Part shown: piece after piece, positions 1 through 12,600 of the stretch
Position numbering within the stretch: the first letter of the stretch is position 1
How the letters are laid out: the number at the start of each line of letters is the position of its first letter
Source: Diadophis punctatus similis
Lineage: Eukaryota > Chordata > Lepidosauria > Squamata > Dipsadidae
NCBI GenBank assembly: GCA_023053685.1
Contig: JALIGW010000001.1
Span: 160,793,547 to 160,857,546, forward strand
Direction: 5' to 3'
Length of the DNA stretch: 64,000 bases
Made by a program: the position numbers and the translations under genes
The notes under the pieces: model-generated
Told to the model about the DNA's origin: nothing
The model's input: the letters and a program-made list of their open reading frames with translations, nothing else
The model's database searches: none

Positions 1-859
1 GAATATGAGGAAGCAAGTTTGTATTTTAAGACGTGTAACGGATCACTGATTTCAAGGATCAGCACTCTCGAGCCACGCATTACATGGGATGGATGCAAAC
101 TCCCCTGTCGGCTGGTGCTATGATGAGTGAATAGGCATGACCTCTCTGGAGGACACTGATATTTCCTCTTCATACGATTGTCTGCAATAATCCTTAATGT
201 GTCTTCATTTCCTAAAGTACTGGAGACTGCTCTAATTTTCTCCTGCCCAATTTGTAAAAAACTTGCCAACTGTTGAATAAGCATTGACTGAGCTTTCTCT
301 CCAGTATTCTCTGATATGGTGAAAGCAATATGAAGAGCACTGTGTGTATGTATTTCTATAGGTTCATCCCAGTGAACAGCAACATACAGAAGATTCTCCT
401 TAAAATTGAAGTAATTAGTTCCTGATGTGGCATTTTCCCAAAAAAGGCTGGGAAAAAACAAGACTGGCTCGATAGAGTTCTCTTTCACAAAAACATGAAA
501 GCTTCTTGGTTCATCATAGGAGATAGCTAAAAGTATTCTGACAATGCCGTGACCACCATTAAAGTCGAGTCTTAACGACCAAGGAACTGGTCCAGCAAAG
601 CAAATCTTTGAAAGGCTGTTTGATGGCAGTAGAGAGTAAAATATCACAGGAAGTTCTTTGGAGCAGAAAGATCCCTCTGATGTGGCTTCACTGAAAGTGT
701 CCACAAAGGTACTAACTATCAATACAGGTGGAGAGAGGTTTCCGTGATCTAAATCTGTGTCCATATTTTCCAAAATCACCATTGCATGATCAGTTTCCTT
801 ACAGAAGTAAACATTGGATGAAGGCTTGAGAATGCATTTTCCTTCTTCCCTGTAAATGC
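1..859 (-). CDS. PKHD1: PKHD1 large late exon (3' part outside window)
   Basis: An exon running off the left edge, at least 859 bp. The acceptor ttatttaacag has its AG at 861-860. It begins with two bases completing a glycine codon, in phase with the exon at 54619. My hand translation finds no stop over 285 full codons. The product begins IYREEGKCILKPSSNVYFCK, then ETDHAMVILENMD, and contains LSPPVLIVSTFVDTFSE, VIFYSLLPSNSLSKICFAGP and LASFLQIGQEKIRAVSSTLG. The last segment resembles the 'FL.IG...IR.' motif shared by fibrocystin, PKHD1L1 and polycystin-1-like ectodomains. It should correspond to the other very large late human exon (exon 61 from memory), upstream of the transmembrane segment, which lies outside the window. 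Confidence 0.88.
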
Positions 860-1735
860 CTGTTAAATAATAGTTTTAAAAAAAGGATTATCAGCATAGA
901 TTTAACAACTCTTATAATTTTAGTCCCCAGTCTTCCAGAACCAAACATTTTTTTCTCAACACAGTGTTTGAAAAGCAATTGTAGGTAATTTCAGTTTCCA
1001 TCAAATGTATTAGAAATTCTAGAGATTGTTGGGGAAAGGAAAAACAACAAATATTCATTTATCTATTTCTAATGGGGGGAAAATAGCATAAAGGCATTTT
1101 TGTTTTTAAAAAATTGACGTTTATTTTAACATGATATATGCAGTCAGTTAGATTATTAATGTGATCAGACTAGAAGAAATGTATATAACTTTGCCAAATA
1201 TATCCTATTCATTGGGAGAACTTCAAATATGAGACATTTTGATGTGAATTTATTCCATCTATTTCTGCATCAATATTTTTAAAACAAACAATAATACAAA
1301 AACTGTAATAACAAAACTTTTTCTCCACAACACTTGTATTTTAAATATACCTTGTATTCTAATATACATATTTTCATATGCAAAAAAAGAATCTGTATTC
1401 ACAGAATGCTATAGTTTTCTTGAACCTAAGATTCCTAAAATTCAAAGACATGCAAAAGCTGAAGCACAACTATGTTCTGATCAACATAAACTGAAAAATG
1501 CAAATCACATTTGTTCATTTATGCAGCTTAAGCAAAAACCTCCAGCATTGTTAGCTGATATTCCTACAGAAAGCAGGATTTGAATGTTATATTTAATGAT
1601 GAAAATAAATGAGTAAAGATTCTGAATGGAGCAGTAACTAAAATATGGTTTGGTGAAGAGACTGTGTTTGGAGCAAGGGCTGAAACTGATTTTCCTCATG
1701 GGGGGGCGGCGGAGGGGGGAGAAGACATTCTTAAG
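860..1735. other. Intronic stretch, nothing recognised
   Basis: AT-rich intron sequence directly upstream of the acceptor. I see no repeat family, RNA gene or open frame worth reporting, apart from a G-run at about 1699-1721. Confidence 0.6.
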
Positions 1736-2046
1736 GATATTTTATTATTTATTTATTTATTTGTCAAACATGTATAGTAGTAATTTGTATAAACATAAGT
1801 AAAAAGTAATGATAAAAGAGGACAATAAGACAGTAGGACAGGGACGATAGGCACAGTGGTGCGCTTATGCACACCCCTTACAGACCTCTTAGGAATGGGG
1901 TGAGGTTGACTGTAGACAGTCTAAGGTTAAAGTTTTGGGGGTTTGGGGAAGAAACCACAGAGTCAGGTAGTGCATTCCAGGCATTGATCACTCTGTTGCT
2001 GAAGTCGTATTTTCTGCAATCAAGTTTGGAGCGCTTTACATAGTTC
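1736..2046 (-). mobile_element. LINE 3' end, (ATTT)n-tailed, 5'-truncated
   Basis: The plus strand shows an (ATTT)n run followed by text shared with the longer element at 36326-37015: 'aggacagggacgataggcac', 'gcttatgcacacccctta', 'gacctcttaggaatggggtg' and 'gtcaggtagtgcattccagg'. The longer copy encodes RT C-terminal protein on the minus strand, so this is the 3' end of the same LINE family, inserted in minus orientation and strongly 5'-truncated. Confidence 0.75.
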
Positions 2047-3130
2047 TAAAATATTTAAAAGTTACAATTAAAAAGAGCTAGTCTGCTTCAGTTTCAATAG
2101 TAAATTGTGGCTTAGAGCATATTGGTTCTCAAGAAAAAACTGCACAGCAGAACATGCTACATTTCCAGAAGAACCTTTGTTAGAGATTGTTATTGTGAAA
2201 GAAATTAACCCAGACCCTCTCTAGATTCTAGATTTCAATACACAACTTTAAATACAGAAAGTACTTCATAAGGCATAGATTTTAAGATGTTTTGCTTCAA
2301 ACCATGCTAAGTAAGAATGCATTCATATGCTGTATATATCTGCTAGTTGATCAGATGAAGACATCAGCCTGTTGCCTTTCAAGTAGCCCCTACTTGAAAG
2401 GTAGATTAGATATTCTACCTTGCAAAAAATAGCATGATCATTCTTGAAATAAAATTGGAATTTGTTTGGGCTTGTAGCATCACTGCCCCAAATATGCCAA
2501 AACAGCGTAGTACTGTCCTTTCACTAGCGGGAAATGCTACATATGGCCAAATGCAACCAGTGCTGGCAGCCTCATTTTACTCTATTCTGGGTGACTAAAA
2601 ACATTATATGAAAGCCAAAACTGACCATGATGGGCACATAGAAGGTTAATCACTATGTGTATATTTGGATAAAAATAATTGACATCTGCAGATTGTGACT
2701 TGGAATGCAAGTTGAGGAAATGGTAAAGAATATACATTAACAAAGGCAATGAAAGAAACAGAAATTATTTATTTAAAAAAATTAACCCAACCCACCCACA
2801 GGTGATTCCAGGTGGCTTAGAACATCAAGAATGGCTGAATACAAACAAGAAAATGAAGTTGTTGGCTTAATTACAAGTGAAAGGACTAAGCTGTGTGTCA
2901 TGAACTATGAATTGGTACCAGCTAAGTTGCTGTGTTGCAACTTAGCATATAGAAATCTATAAATTGGTGATGGTTACATGCTTCATTCTTTTGAACAATG
3001 AAAATAGAAGAATCAGAGATGAGTTGGGAGAAAAACAGTGGAACATTAGACACTCTGTGATGGATCATTGTTTCAGAGATCTTTCCTTACCTAAACAGAG
3101 AAATAGAATGATCATAGGCACACAAAAAAG
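2047..3130. other. Intronic stretch, nothing recognised
   Basis: AT-rich sequence without a recognisable repeat or gene. Confidence 0.5.
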
Positions 3131-3330
3131 CGGTGGGAGCAGGAATGACTCCTGCCACCTTCCCCATTGACTTTATTTGAAGAAAGTTGGCAGGGAAGAT
3201 TGGAAATTACAATCACATGATGCGGGTAACCATGGCAGCATGGACGCATGGCAGCAGTGGAGCAGCCACAACTTAAAACCCAGGGAAGATATGAGTCCTG
3301 GATATTGGATGCACTCTGTAAGTTAGCCCA
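3131..3330. repeat. Degraded fragment of the 'aggactacctgta' transposon family
   Basis: Contains 'ccttccccattgacttt' and 'ggcagggaagattggaaattacaatcacatg', an inverted and diverged match to internal text of the element split around 51.4 kb ('aagcaaagtcaatggggaagcc'). Borders are unclear. Confidence 0.35.
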
Positions 3331-3880
3331 TTTAGAGTATGTTGGTTCAAGAAATGTTGCCCTATAATGCATTGTTTTGCCCAATTGAAGGTTACAATCA
3401 ATCAGACATTATTAATACATATATTCTGAATTACACAATTGTTTGTTTGTTGTGTTTACATACTAGTGGGTTGAACAGAAATGACTTCTTATGATTTAAT
3501 ATGAAAAAATAAAAATAATGTAAAAGCTTTAAAACCAATAAAAACATAAGGTATGCAATCTGGAGAAAATTATTCTACTGGGTGGGATGAATACATAGGT
3601 AGAAATGAGATAAAAGAATGCTGAAAAAGTGAAACACCATTTGGAGAGCCAGGAATGATTGGAATAATCTGCTTAAAAAATGATTGTTTCAAAAACACAG
3701 TTGACACATTACTCTCTGAATGCAACAAAGGAGAGGTATGAATATAAATATAAAAATGTGACAGATCTGATCACTTATGATTAAAGACTATGATTAAATT
3801 AGCAATGATACAAGAGTGAATGCAAAGCAGATAATTGTCAAGAGTGAATCTTAGGAAAAAAATAAATATTTAAGGAAAAA
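3331..3880. other. Intronic stretch, nothing recognised
   Basis: AT-rich, no supported feature. Confidence 0.5.
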
Positions 3881-4660
3881 GAAGTAAAGAGAACTAGAAT
3901 GAAATCAAAAATAAAAATATATACAGTATACCCTGTATGAAAATGTAGTAAATGATAAAAGTGACTTCCCAACAGAACAACTAGAAATGGATGCATGGAA
4001 AGATGACATAGAAGCTGCTTGAAGCAGAATTATATTAGTTTGTGCCAGTGAAGCATTCCTAATGGGAAGTAAGGAAAGCGGCACTTGGTGGAATTATGAA
4101 ATGAAAGAGGCTATGGATGAGAAAAGGGAATTATTATTGCAAAAAAATGAAGATGAGAAAAAAATATACTTTAAAAAGATGGGAAAAAAAGTCGTAAGTG
4201 CTGTGAAATATTAGAAAAAAATATAAACTGGAGAAATGTTAATTATGAATGTGATTTGTTTAGCCATGCGACTTGTTTAATATATGTGGTAAGACTGGAT
4301 ATGATGATTGAAAGAAGGCTGTTATTGTTCCCCTACATAAAAAGAAAAGTAGCTAGAGTAAATGAAAAAGTATATATCCTGATGATGTTTCACAGAATTC
4401 TGGTTTCTGAAATGGAACAAGAAATGTCAATTAGCAACATTTGGGAAGTGCAGTATGGTTTTATGCCAGGCAAAGGGTGTAAAGGTCCAGTTTTTTGTTC
4501 TTCAGAAAATCACTCAGACATGTATGAATGTCAGAAAGAAAACTGATTATACAGTGTATATTCGTTGAGTCAGAGAAAGTGTACTGAATAGATCTGAAGT
4601 ATGGAAATATTTTGGAAAAATTGGATTTAAAGATCGGAACGTCCATTGCTCACTCTGACA
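3881..4660 (+). pseudogene. Old, decayed LINE reverse-transcriptase fragment
   Basis: The plus strand carries broken frames with RT-like text: a 96-residue frame (4256-4546) contains VQYGFMPGKGC, matching the 'Q.GF..G..T' motif of RTE-type and related LINE reverse transcriptases. Just downstream, in other frames, are traces compatible with '...VWKYFGKIGF...'. Many stops and frameshifts point to an ancient copy. The clade cannot be fixed by eye. RTE or Bov-B-like is my best guess. Confidence 0.45.
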
Positions 4661-6240
4661 ATTGATTTCTGCTGAAATTATTGAGTTAGTCTTATACCAA
4701 TCCTTGCAATTCACTGCTCATTCATCTGGCTGTGGAAGAGACCATTTGAGCCTCCAGTATGAACCTAGGTCAATGAGGCAACAAGGTTCCCAGGACTGAT
4801 TCCCTTCTTCAGGTTTCCTTATTTATACCCAGGTAGCAAAGCAACACCTAAAGGGCCTGAATGTTACTGGCCAAAATACTTCAGATTCTGTAGGAGCATA
4901 ATTTCTGCAGTGCTTCCTCCATAGAGGTAGAGGTGAGAAAATAGAGTAGGGAGATGAAATGTGTCAAGCCTTAAAATAATGTTTAAATAAAAGCATTCTT
5001 GATACTGTTGATGGTAGAACACTAGCTGGGGGACTGGGAGCAAATATGCTGGGGGCAAGGCTGCATCAGTTGCTATTGCTGCCCCAACAGCACCCAGTTT
5101 TACCAGATCATGTTTACATTCAATTCTCCAGCTTTGCAATTTCATATTCTATCATATCCTGGATTGGGGGGCAGAGGCGTTTTTATCTAAAGAAGGGTTT
5201 TGCCTGTCACTTTGAATCCATTTGATCTGCACCCTATGCAATACATGTTGCCACAAACATTTCTGCACAGGCATGGATGCTCCATGCAGGTGTACATAGT
5301 ACAAAACTAAATAAAATAAAAAAAATAGCTCTCAAGAAAGAGGAAATACAGCTGGCAGCACTTACCAAATTATAAAAGGCTGGACCTGTGAAAATCAATT
5401 AGCCTGTATTACATTCTCCCCCCCCCCCCAGCACCCTAAGATTACGATGGCTCTTTTAGTTTGAGAGGTTTTTCTCAGGAAGAAACTGAAAAAAACTGGA
5501 AGTCTTCTTGAACTATTCAAGTGAATTGTTATTACCTGATCCCAGCAAACAGCTGAGCCAGCCACTCACATCCACGCTCCACAACCACCCATGTGACCTG
5601 TCTCTTGCACGTCCCACTTCTGAGCCAGCCTCTCTTTGAAATGGCTGGGATCTCCATTGCTCCTTTTGTAAGCAGGTTGCTAGAATCCGGATATGTCCCT
5701 TTCTCTTGCATTGCCCCCAGCCCCCCCTCCTTCTAAACGGCCTTATCTGCCAGTCAGAATTTTTGTGGCCAGCAATTTTGATCACTTTTCAAATGAAACC
5801 CATGCTGGCCTTGGTAATCATAATGTCATTTACAATTTGCCACAAAACACGTTTATTCAGTTAGTAGCACATCGGAGAAAAGAGAACTCCATATGAACTC
5901 ATCGCTGAAGGCCTAATCTGATTATTTCCTCATGAAAATCCAAGCAGGGGTGCTCGTAAGCGGGGCTAGGAAGGGAAGAGGAAAGGGAGGCCTGTGTGCA
6001 GCTGACTCTCATCATCAACACAAATAGATAAGTGACACAGGGTGTCAGGGGCAACATCTAATTTGCCTGCGGCTCTCCTTGGAGAAAAAGGCCAGAGTGG
6101 ACAGGCCTTAATAAATACTGATTCACCACCGAGGATTGAGGTGACACAAGCTATTTACATTGAAGATGAAGAACCACACTGATAAATTCCAGAAGCTTCT
6201 TTCTAAGTGATCAAAATTACATCAAACTGGTTATGTTTCT
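4661..6240. other. Intronic stretch, mostly unique sequence
   Basis: No repeat family recognised. A C-run lies at about 5408-5419. The part from about 5500 to 6180 is less AT-rich than its surroundings and could include conserved non-coding sequence. Short frames on both strands there look incidental. Confidence 0.4.
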
Positions 6241-6375
6241 GTGTGCAAAAAAAAAAAGGGGGGGGGGAGGGAAGGTAAACTGGCATTCACATACCTATTG
6301 GTATACACTTGTGCCATGAGTCTCTGTGGAGTGGGCGGCATACAAATGCAACTAATAAATAAATAATAAAAATGA
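6241..6375 (+). repeat. G/A low-complexity run and LINE/SINE-type 3' tail
   Basis: A poly-A and poly-G run (6247-6274) is followed by 'tggagtgggcggcatacaaatgc' and then an (AATA)n-like end, the usual 3' tail text of squamate L2-type elements. Confidence 0.5.
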
Positions 6376-8282
6376 AAAGTCTGGAAAACCAAAATGAAGG
6401 TGAACACCAGGGATCAAGGAAATGGGAGATATTTTCAAACCTAAGTGAATGCATAAGATCAGAAAAGTGAATATTTTATATCTAAGTGAATACATGTGAC
6501 AGAAGACTTACATATGTATATGGTTTATTGATTTATTTAAAAAAATAGCATGTATTTTTCTTTATTCACTCACAAAACCCTGATCTTCATGGCAGGATAT
6601 TTGCACATACCAGGTGACAGAGAAGTCTACCCTGCATCTAAGAAGAGACAAGCAACAATATTTCTGCTAACTTCATTTATTTTCTTTTTTTCTCTATTTA
6701 AGATAGTGCACTCTCCTCTTTGCAATTAAAAAACAACAACACATCTTTACATCAAATTTGTTATTTTATTTTATTTACTTTTTTTAAAAAAAAACACTCA
6801 AGTTGCTCGCAGGGATTCTGACAAATATTAACTTTGTATCAATATTTGTCCTTCCTGTCGTGAAATGAGGATTTTCCACCTCATTTCACATTTGAAAAGA
6901 AAAATATGCCATGGGGGTCCTCTACTTAGGAAAAAAGCACCCCACACAACTCATGTCCTTTATTTAGAAAAAGGAGAAGAAGGAAAATGTTTTTAAAATG
7001 TTTCTTAAAAAATAGATGTGATACTTAAATGCACGGAGACCTTTGCCGTCTTCCAACCACTTTTGTCACCTGTTTAAAGTTCTATCTTTAAAACTGAATG
7101 AAATACATTAACATTAATGAATTCTCCTTCAGGTTGGCACAAATGTTTCCTGCAACTAATTTCTTCCATACTGTAGTTTTTGATAGATTTCAAAATACAT
7201 ACTTGTAAAGAACAACACAACCGTTTTTGACTAAAACAAAGAGATGTCATCAAGTTTCTCTAAAAGGTATTTTATCAACATAAAATAAATGTCACACAGT
7301 GTTATTTCCACATAGCCAGATTTGCCAGTCATATATTTCTAATGCAAATACAAATGCAGGTACACAGTAAAAATAAAAGTAGTGACATAATTAATGGGGC
7401 ACTAGGTCCACATTGTAGTTTGGTTGCCCTGGGCAAGCCATCAGATATATTCCACCATTAGAAAGTGAGAGAAATAATTCAGTAAACCATATACAGAATT
7501 ATATGTTTATTTTCCTGCTGTCCATAAACATCACAATAAGATCTTGCTGTGGATCTGTATCTTGGAAAAAAGTAGCTACTGAGTCTGATTTTAACTAAAT
7601 ACCATGCAAACAAGTATTAAACAGCACTTCTTTCAGTAAATATAAATTTGTTTAAGCAGGCAAATTTCCCAAACAAGTATATTTTATCTATAGCTCCACA
7701 ATTATAAATGTTTCTGTAACCAGAACACACTTTTTGTGAATGCAATTTAAGATAAGAAATGTTTTAAAATGAATGACAGTGGAATCCAGAAATTATGTGC
7801 CAATACAAGTCACAAGATGTTTTGTTTTCAATTCACACAATTGTTCATGCAAATAAATATGGGGCACATTTCTCCTATAGTCTTAATTTGTGTGTCAAGC
7901 CTAATTCAAATCTCTGTTTTCTGTCTCAATTTAACCTCTGTGAAATGGCAATAATTCCATACAGGCTGAATCTGTCAATCATTATTCCCGGAAATGTAAT
8001 GAAAAAGATAAAATTAATCATTTATCTGTGCTTAGAGTTTGTTTCAATAGGCTGTCCAATACATGAATGCTAGGTGAATCTGGGATTCAGCAACAAAGTT
8101 GTGCAAGTGAATGAAAATGTGATTTTATTTTTTATTGTTAAGTTCTACACAGATAAAAACCAACTCTGCCTTCTCAATGTGCAAGAAAGTGGCTTAGAAA
8201 CTTTACATAAATGCAGTATGACCAATACTTTTGAGTGGTTTTTGAAAACAAGTACAATGCAAACTGATAATGGGGATAATTA
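6376..8282. other. Intronic stretch, nothing recognised
   Basis: AT-rich. Overlapping short frames at 7769-8283 show no protein family. Confidence 0.5.
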
Positions 8283-8283
8283 A

Positions 8284-8520
8284 AGAGCCAAGGTGGCGCA
8301 GCGGTTAGAGGCAGGTACTGCAGGCCACTTTAGCTGACACTGATCCGCAGGTCAGCGGTTCAAATCTCACCGGCTCAAGGTTGACTCAGCCTTCCATCCT
8401 TCCGAGGTAGGTAAAATGAGGACCCAGATTGTTGGGGGCAATGTAAATATACATTGCTTACTGGTGTAAACCGCTTAGAGGGTGCTTGCACTGTGAGGCG
8501 GTATATAAATCTCACAAAAA

Positions 8521-8571
<51 letters not shown>

Positions 8572-8572
8572 A
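8284..8572 (+). mobile_element. tRNA-derived SINE with (AAAT)n tail
   Basis: Begins 'gagccaaggtggcgcagcgg', with an A-box-like 'tggcgcagcggttagag' and a B-box-like 'ggtcagcggttcaaatc' from a tRNA promoter. The body contains 'cttccatccttccgaggtagg' and 'aaccgcttagag', then ends 'gaggcggtatataaat' before an (AAAT)n array (about 8518-8572). This is a typical full-length squamate tRNA SINE with polymerase III internal promoter. A fragment of the same family lies at 55690-55803 on the minus strand. Confidence 0.85.
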
Positions 8573-9536
8573 CTTTGAATATGATATTTAAGATATGAAA
8601 ATACTGTAGCTGGTGTACCAATGTGGAAGACTGCAATAATGACTAAATATTTGGTATAAAGAGCTAACCCTCTCTCAAACGAGAGAGATAACAGAATGAT
8701 TTATCAAGCAATAAATTTCATGTGAAAAATTCATTTTCAGCAGTATTTTCCATAATCTATGCCAGAATCTGACCAAGTTGCAGAAATCTTCCTAATATAT
8801 AAAGACTGTGTCCAGACAGGAAGAAAGAAATTTCAACTCGTTTTCACATTATTAGTAAGATAACTACATAGACATATCCATGAAGTCACCAGGAATTACA
8901 TTGCTTTTCTTTAGGCCTGAGCAGAATTATTTCTCAATTTTAGTACATTGTAAGGATATTTGTCCAGACTTAAGTAAGACCTTTCATTATTAGAAAGCAA
9001 GGAATTCTGGTAAATATTTGTCCCATAAATCGAAATAACTTTTTCCAGGCACATGAACCTCTATTCAAAGTCACACACACAGCACCAAATTGGGTTCATC
9101 TTTAATTCAGCAGTTCATATTTTATTTCTATGTTATATTGCTTGCTAAGACTCCCTGAACTAAAGATATAACCATTCATACAATCCAGGTCATTGTGCAG
9201 AGAAAGATGCTGTGTCACAGATATCTCAGAAAGGCTTGATGAGATTTGAATTAGGATTTTGAATTAGGAGTTTATTAGGCAATGAAGAATTGCTAGCAGC
9301 CACAACCTGTTAACTTTCAAATACTCTTATAAGCAAAGTGGTAGCAACCTGATCTTAAATTTATGATTGAGGACTGGATAAATCTCATACTTGAAATTTT
9401 ATTTCTAACTTTTCTTTTAAGGCTTTGTTTGATTTCTGCTCTCGGCTATACCAGTTTATTTTTGTTTGGTTTTATTTTAATCTTTAAATGAAATAGATTT
9501 TTTATATCTTTGTATATATAAACATTTTCCCTATAA
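8573..9536. other. Intronic stretch, nothing recognised
   Basis: AT-rich, no supported feature. Confidence 0.5.
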
Positions 9537-9676
9537 TACCATGTTTCCCTGAAAATAAGACCCTGTCTTATATTTTTTTTGAACCCTGAAATAAGCGCTT
9601 GGCCTTATTGCCATGCACTCAAAAGCCCAATTGGGCTTATTATCAGGGGATGTCTTATTTTGGGGGAAACAGAGTA
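9537..9676. mobile_element. 140-bp MITE (non-autonomous DNA transposon), copy 1
   Basis: Terminal inverted repeats: 'gtttccctgaaaataagac' at the left and 'gtcttattttgggggaaac' at the right, with TACC.../...(G)GTA outer ends. No coding capacity. A second copy of the same 140-bp length lies at 63228-63367. Confidence 0.8.
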
Positions 9677-12600
9677 ATAGTAACTGGGGAACCTAGTCAT
9701 AAATTATATGTGGGGGTTAAAGTTGGGAGGATAAAAGTTAGAATTATTGATATTTAAAGTTAGAATTACTGATATTTAAAGCTTATCTGAATGGAGGGAA
9801 CCTTTGGTCCAGATAGAAGTGGGTTGGCCTTGAAATTTCAATCCCTTCTCAAATCCACATGGCATCCTTTTGATTCCAAGTTTATTTAAACTTCTCCCAG
9901 TATTGCCAATAATGGAAGATGATAAAAGAAAGGGAAATTAGATCAGGTGGGAATTTGTGACTAATTTTGATAGCTTCCAATAAGGTCTTACATCATAATA
10001 CTTTCTGTATAGAAAGTATTCCATATCTCATTCTTGATCATTTCTTAAAATCTATCAGTCCATTTTATCCTAAAGTACTCTAGCTATAGAAGCTTTGGAT
10101 CTTATCTATAGAATTATTTATTAGATTTCCCATTCTCTCCCCCACCCCCTACTTTTCTTCTCTTCTGGCTCAGGAGAATTTAACATTTTAATGTTATAGA
10201 TCATCTGCATTTGCAAGCATTTGAATGGCTATGTTTGCCTGTGATTGATGTATATTTTATGAGACTATTTACACACACTGTCTGTAATACAGTATATATG
10301 CATCTGTACCCTTTGTAATATGTTACATCTAATTTTTGAATTCCATCAAACCTCAAGGACTGCTTAGGATCCATAAAACTTCAGTTTCTGCAACTATCAT
10401 TGGCCTATATCTTTTATACCTGCACATTTTATCAAACTCTGTCACAAGAAAGCATTAATAGGTGTTTCTTGATTCTACCATTGTGTGAAGAACATATTTA
10501 GTAATTCAAAAAACAACCCAAGAGGTTGCTCCACTTTGAATCTGAATTGAAGGTTGACATTATTCAAGGTTTCAAATTCTAATTCTTATTACTCTTTTCT
10601 GAGACAGTTCCAGTTTTTTTAAATCCTTCTTGAAGTGTGGTATCCACGACTCTTGAGATGGGGGTCTGACCAAAGTGGAATAAAGTGATATCATTATTTC
10701 CAAAGCTATTTATGGTCCTACATTTCTGAGACATTTAAGAGCCTGAACCAAAGATGCTTTTTAAAGAGGCAACTGGACCTGGATGACTGAGAATCTCCAT
10801 AGACATTAAGAGGCCGAACATTTTTTGTGGTAGCCAACACTGCTTTGGAACAACTTCCTAATGGAGATCTGATTACCTCCAGTTTTTTTTAAAAAAATTT
10901 AAAAACTGAATTATTTCAGAGAGCTTTTTAAAAAGTTTATAACTGACACCATTTTAATCTTTTTTCCTTCCCTCTTATTTCTTATTTTGATCTGTTATCC
11001 TTATTGTTATATTTTATTCATTGTTTCTCATGGTTGTAGGCTAGTATTTTTATGTTTTAATGTTTGATTGCTTTTGGATTAAGTACTTAAGTACTGGGTG
11101 AATGGCTGATAACAAGAAAACCAAATCTGTATACAGACACTTGAGTCAGAATAATGAATAGTCAGAAAAACAAGTTCTCCTAAGAATTGTGAGCTGGAGC
11201 AAGAATCCATCTGCAGAGTTATCTACAATTTCATCCAACTTCTGGTAAGTGCTATTTCATCACTAGAAGCTTCATAAGCCCAGTTAGAAGAATAAGAAGG
11301 AAGTTCCCCCAAACCCAACAGGGATGGTTTAACATATTGTCAATTAAGTAGGAGTCCCCTTATCGCAGAAGACATCTGAAATAATGTAATTACACCAATA
11401 AATAAATGTCTATTCAATTTGTAAAGCCCCATCCATGCCTATAGGACAGTCAAGGAAGCTAATTGTAAAACATACAATTTTTCTAATTGACATCTGAAAA
11501 AATAACTACCTATATAAAGCCATGAAGTCCTTAATGTCTGTTGATTGGCTAACTTTGTTTTGAAACTAAAGTGTAATATTTTCATCACTTTTGTTCTTTT
11601 GAAAGATAGGTATTTGTCTTGATAAAAGGAAAAATCAATGAAAAAGAGACACCCTGCAGCAGATTCAGTTTTAATTTTATTGATAGGAAAGCCAAGAGGG
11701 TTCTCCACTGACTCTAGCATCATAGCCAATCTCACATTCCTGTAACTGCTGGTGCTCTGTGGAACAGCGCTAGCATTCAGATACCAAGAAGCCTAGAAAC
11801 TTAAATGTTTATGAGGCAAATAATGGAGAGGACCTGTTGGGTGAGGATGTCATTGTACCTGAACATGTTAAATGAAGTTAATTAGTGGGGGAGAAAAGAC
11901 AATGTGTGGCAATTAGTATGAATACCTGACAGGTGGAGATACAATAATTCAAAAATCATTTCCTGTCTTATGGTAGGAATGCATTTTGATAAATCTGCAG
12001 CCTGATTAAAACATCTTCCAATGCAATTAGTCCTTCATTGTTTCCTCATAAGCAACTTTCTTCCACATCTCGAGCTGAAAATACCCACAGTCTTTCTCTT
12101 TTCTGTGTCACGGAGTTTTAATGTTCTATATTATCCTCTCCAGTTATTTCTGCTTTAATTTAACCTAAAACTCACCAGCTTATTTCGACATACCCAGAGA
12201 CACACAGAGCTGCCTCCAGCCCTTTCGCCAGTTCTGATTGGTTGCTTCCCACAACAGAATGCAAAACTGCATTCTTTTCAAATGCACTACCAAGCCCTGG
12301 CTCCTTCGCCATGGCATGATAAACACATCACTTCTGGTTTGAGGATGAAGCTTTGATTTCATTGGGTGCCAGATCTAAAAACAAATGAGGGTTGTGCTGC
12401 AAGCTGCTCCAAGCCTTCTAAGCTGAGGCTATAATGGGATTTGAATGGGAAGTCCTGGACACAATAAATCTGTGCCATATGTGACTATTTCCTGTGTCAG
12501 TTCCTTTCTCATAACCAGTGGTCTTTCCCCCAACTCCCCCCCCCCAAATCTCTTCCTTTCTTTCTCTTTCATGACCCCACACCAGGACTCTGAAATCTTG

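Noticed and set aside
8284..8360. tRNA gene
   Set aside because: A- and B-box are present but the cloverleaf arms do not pair, and the sequence continues into a SINE body with an (AAAT)n tail.
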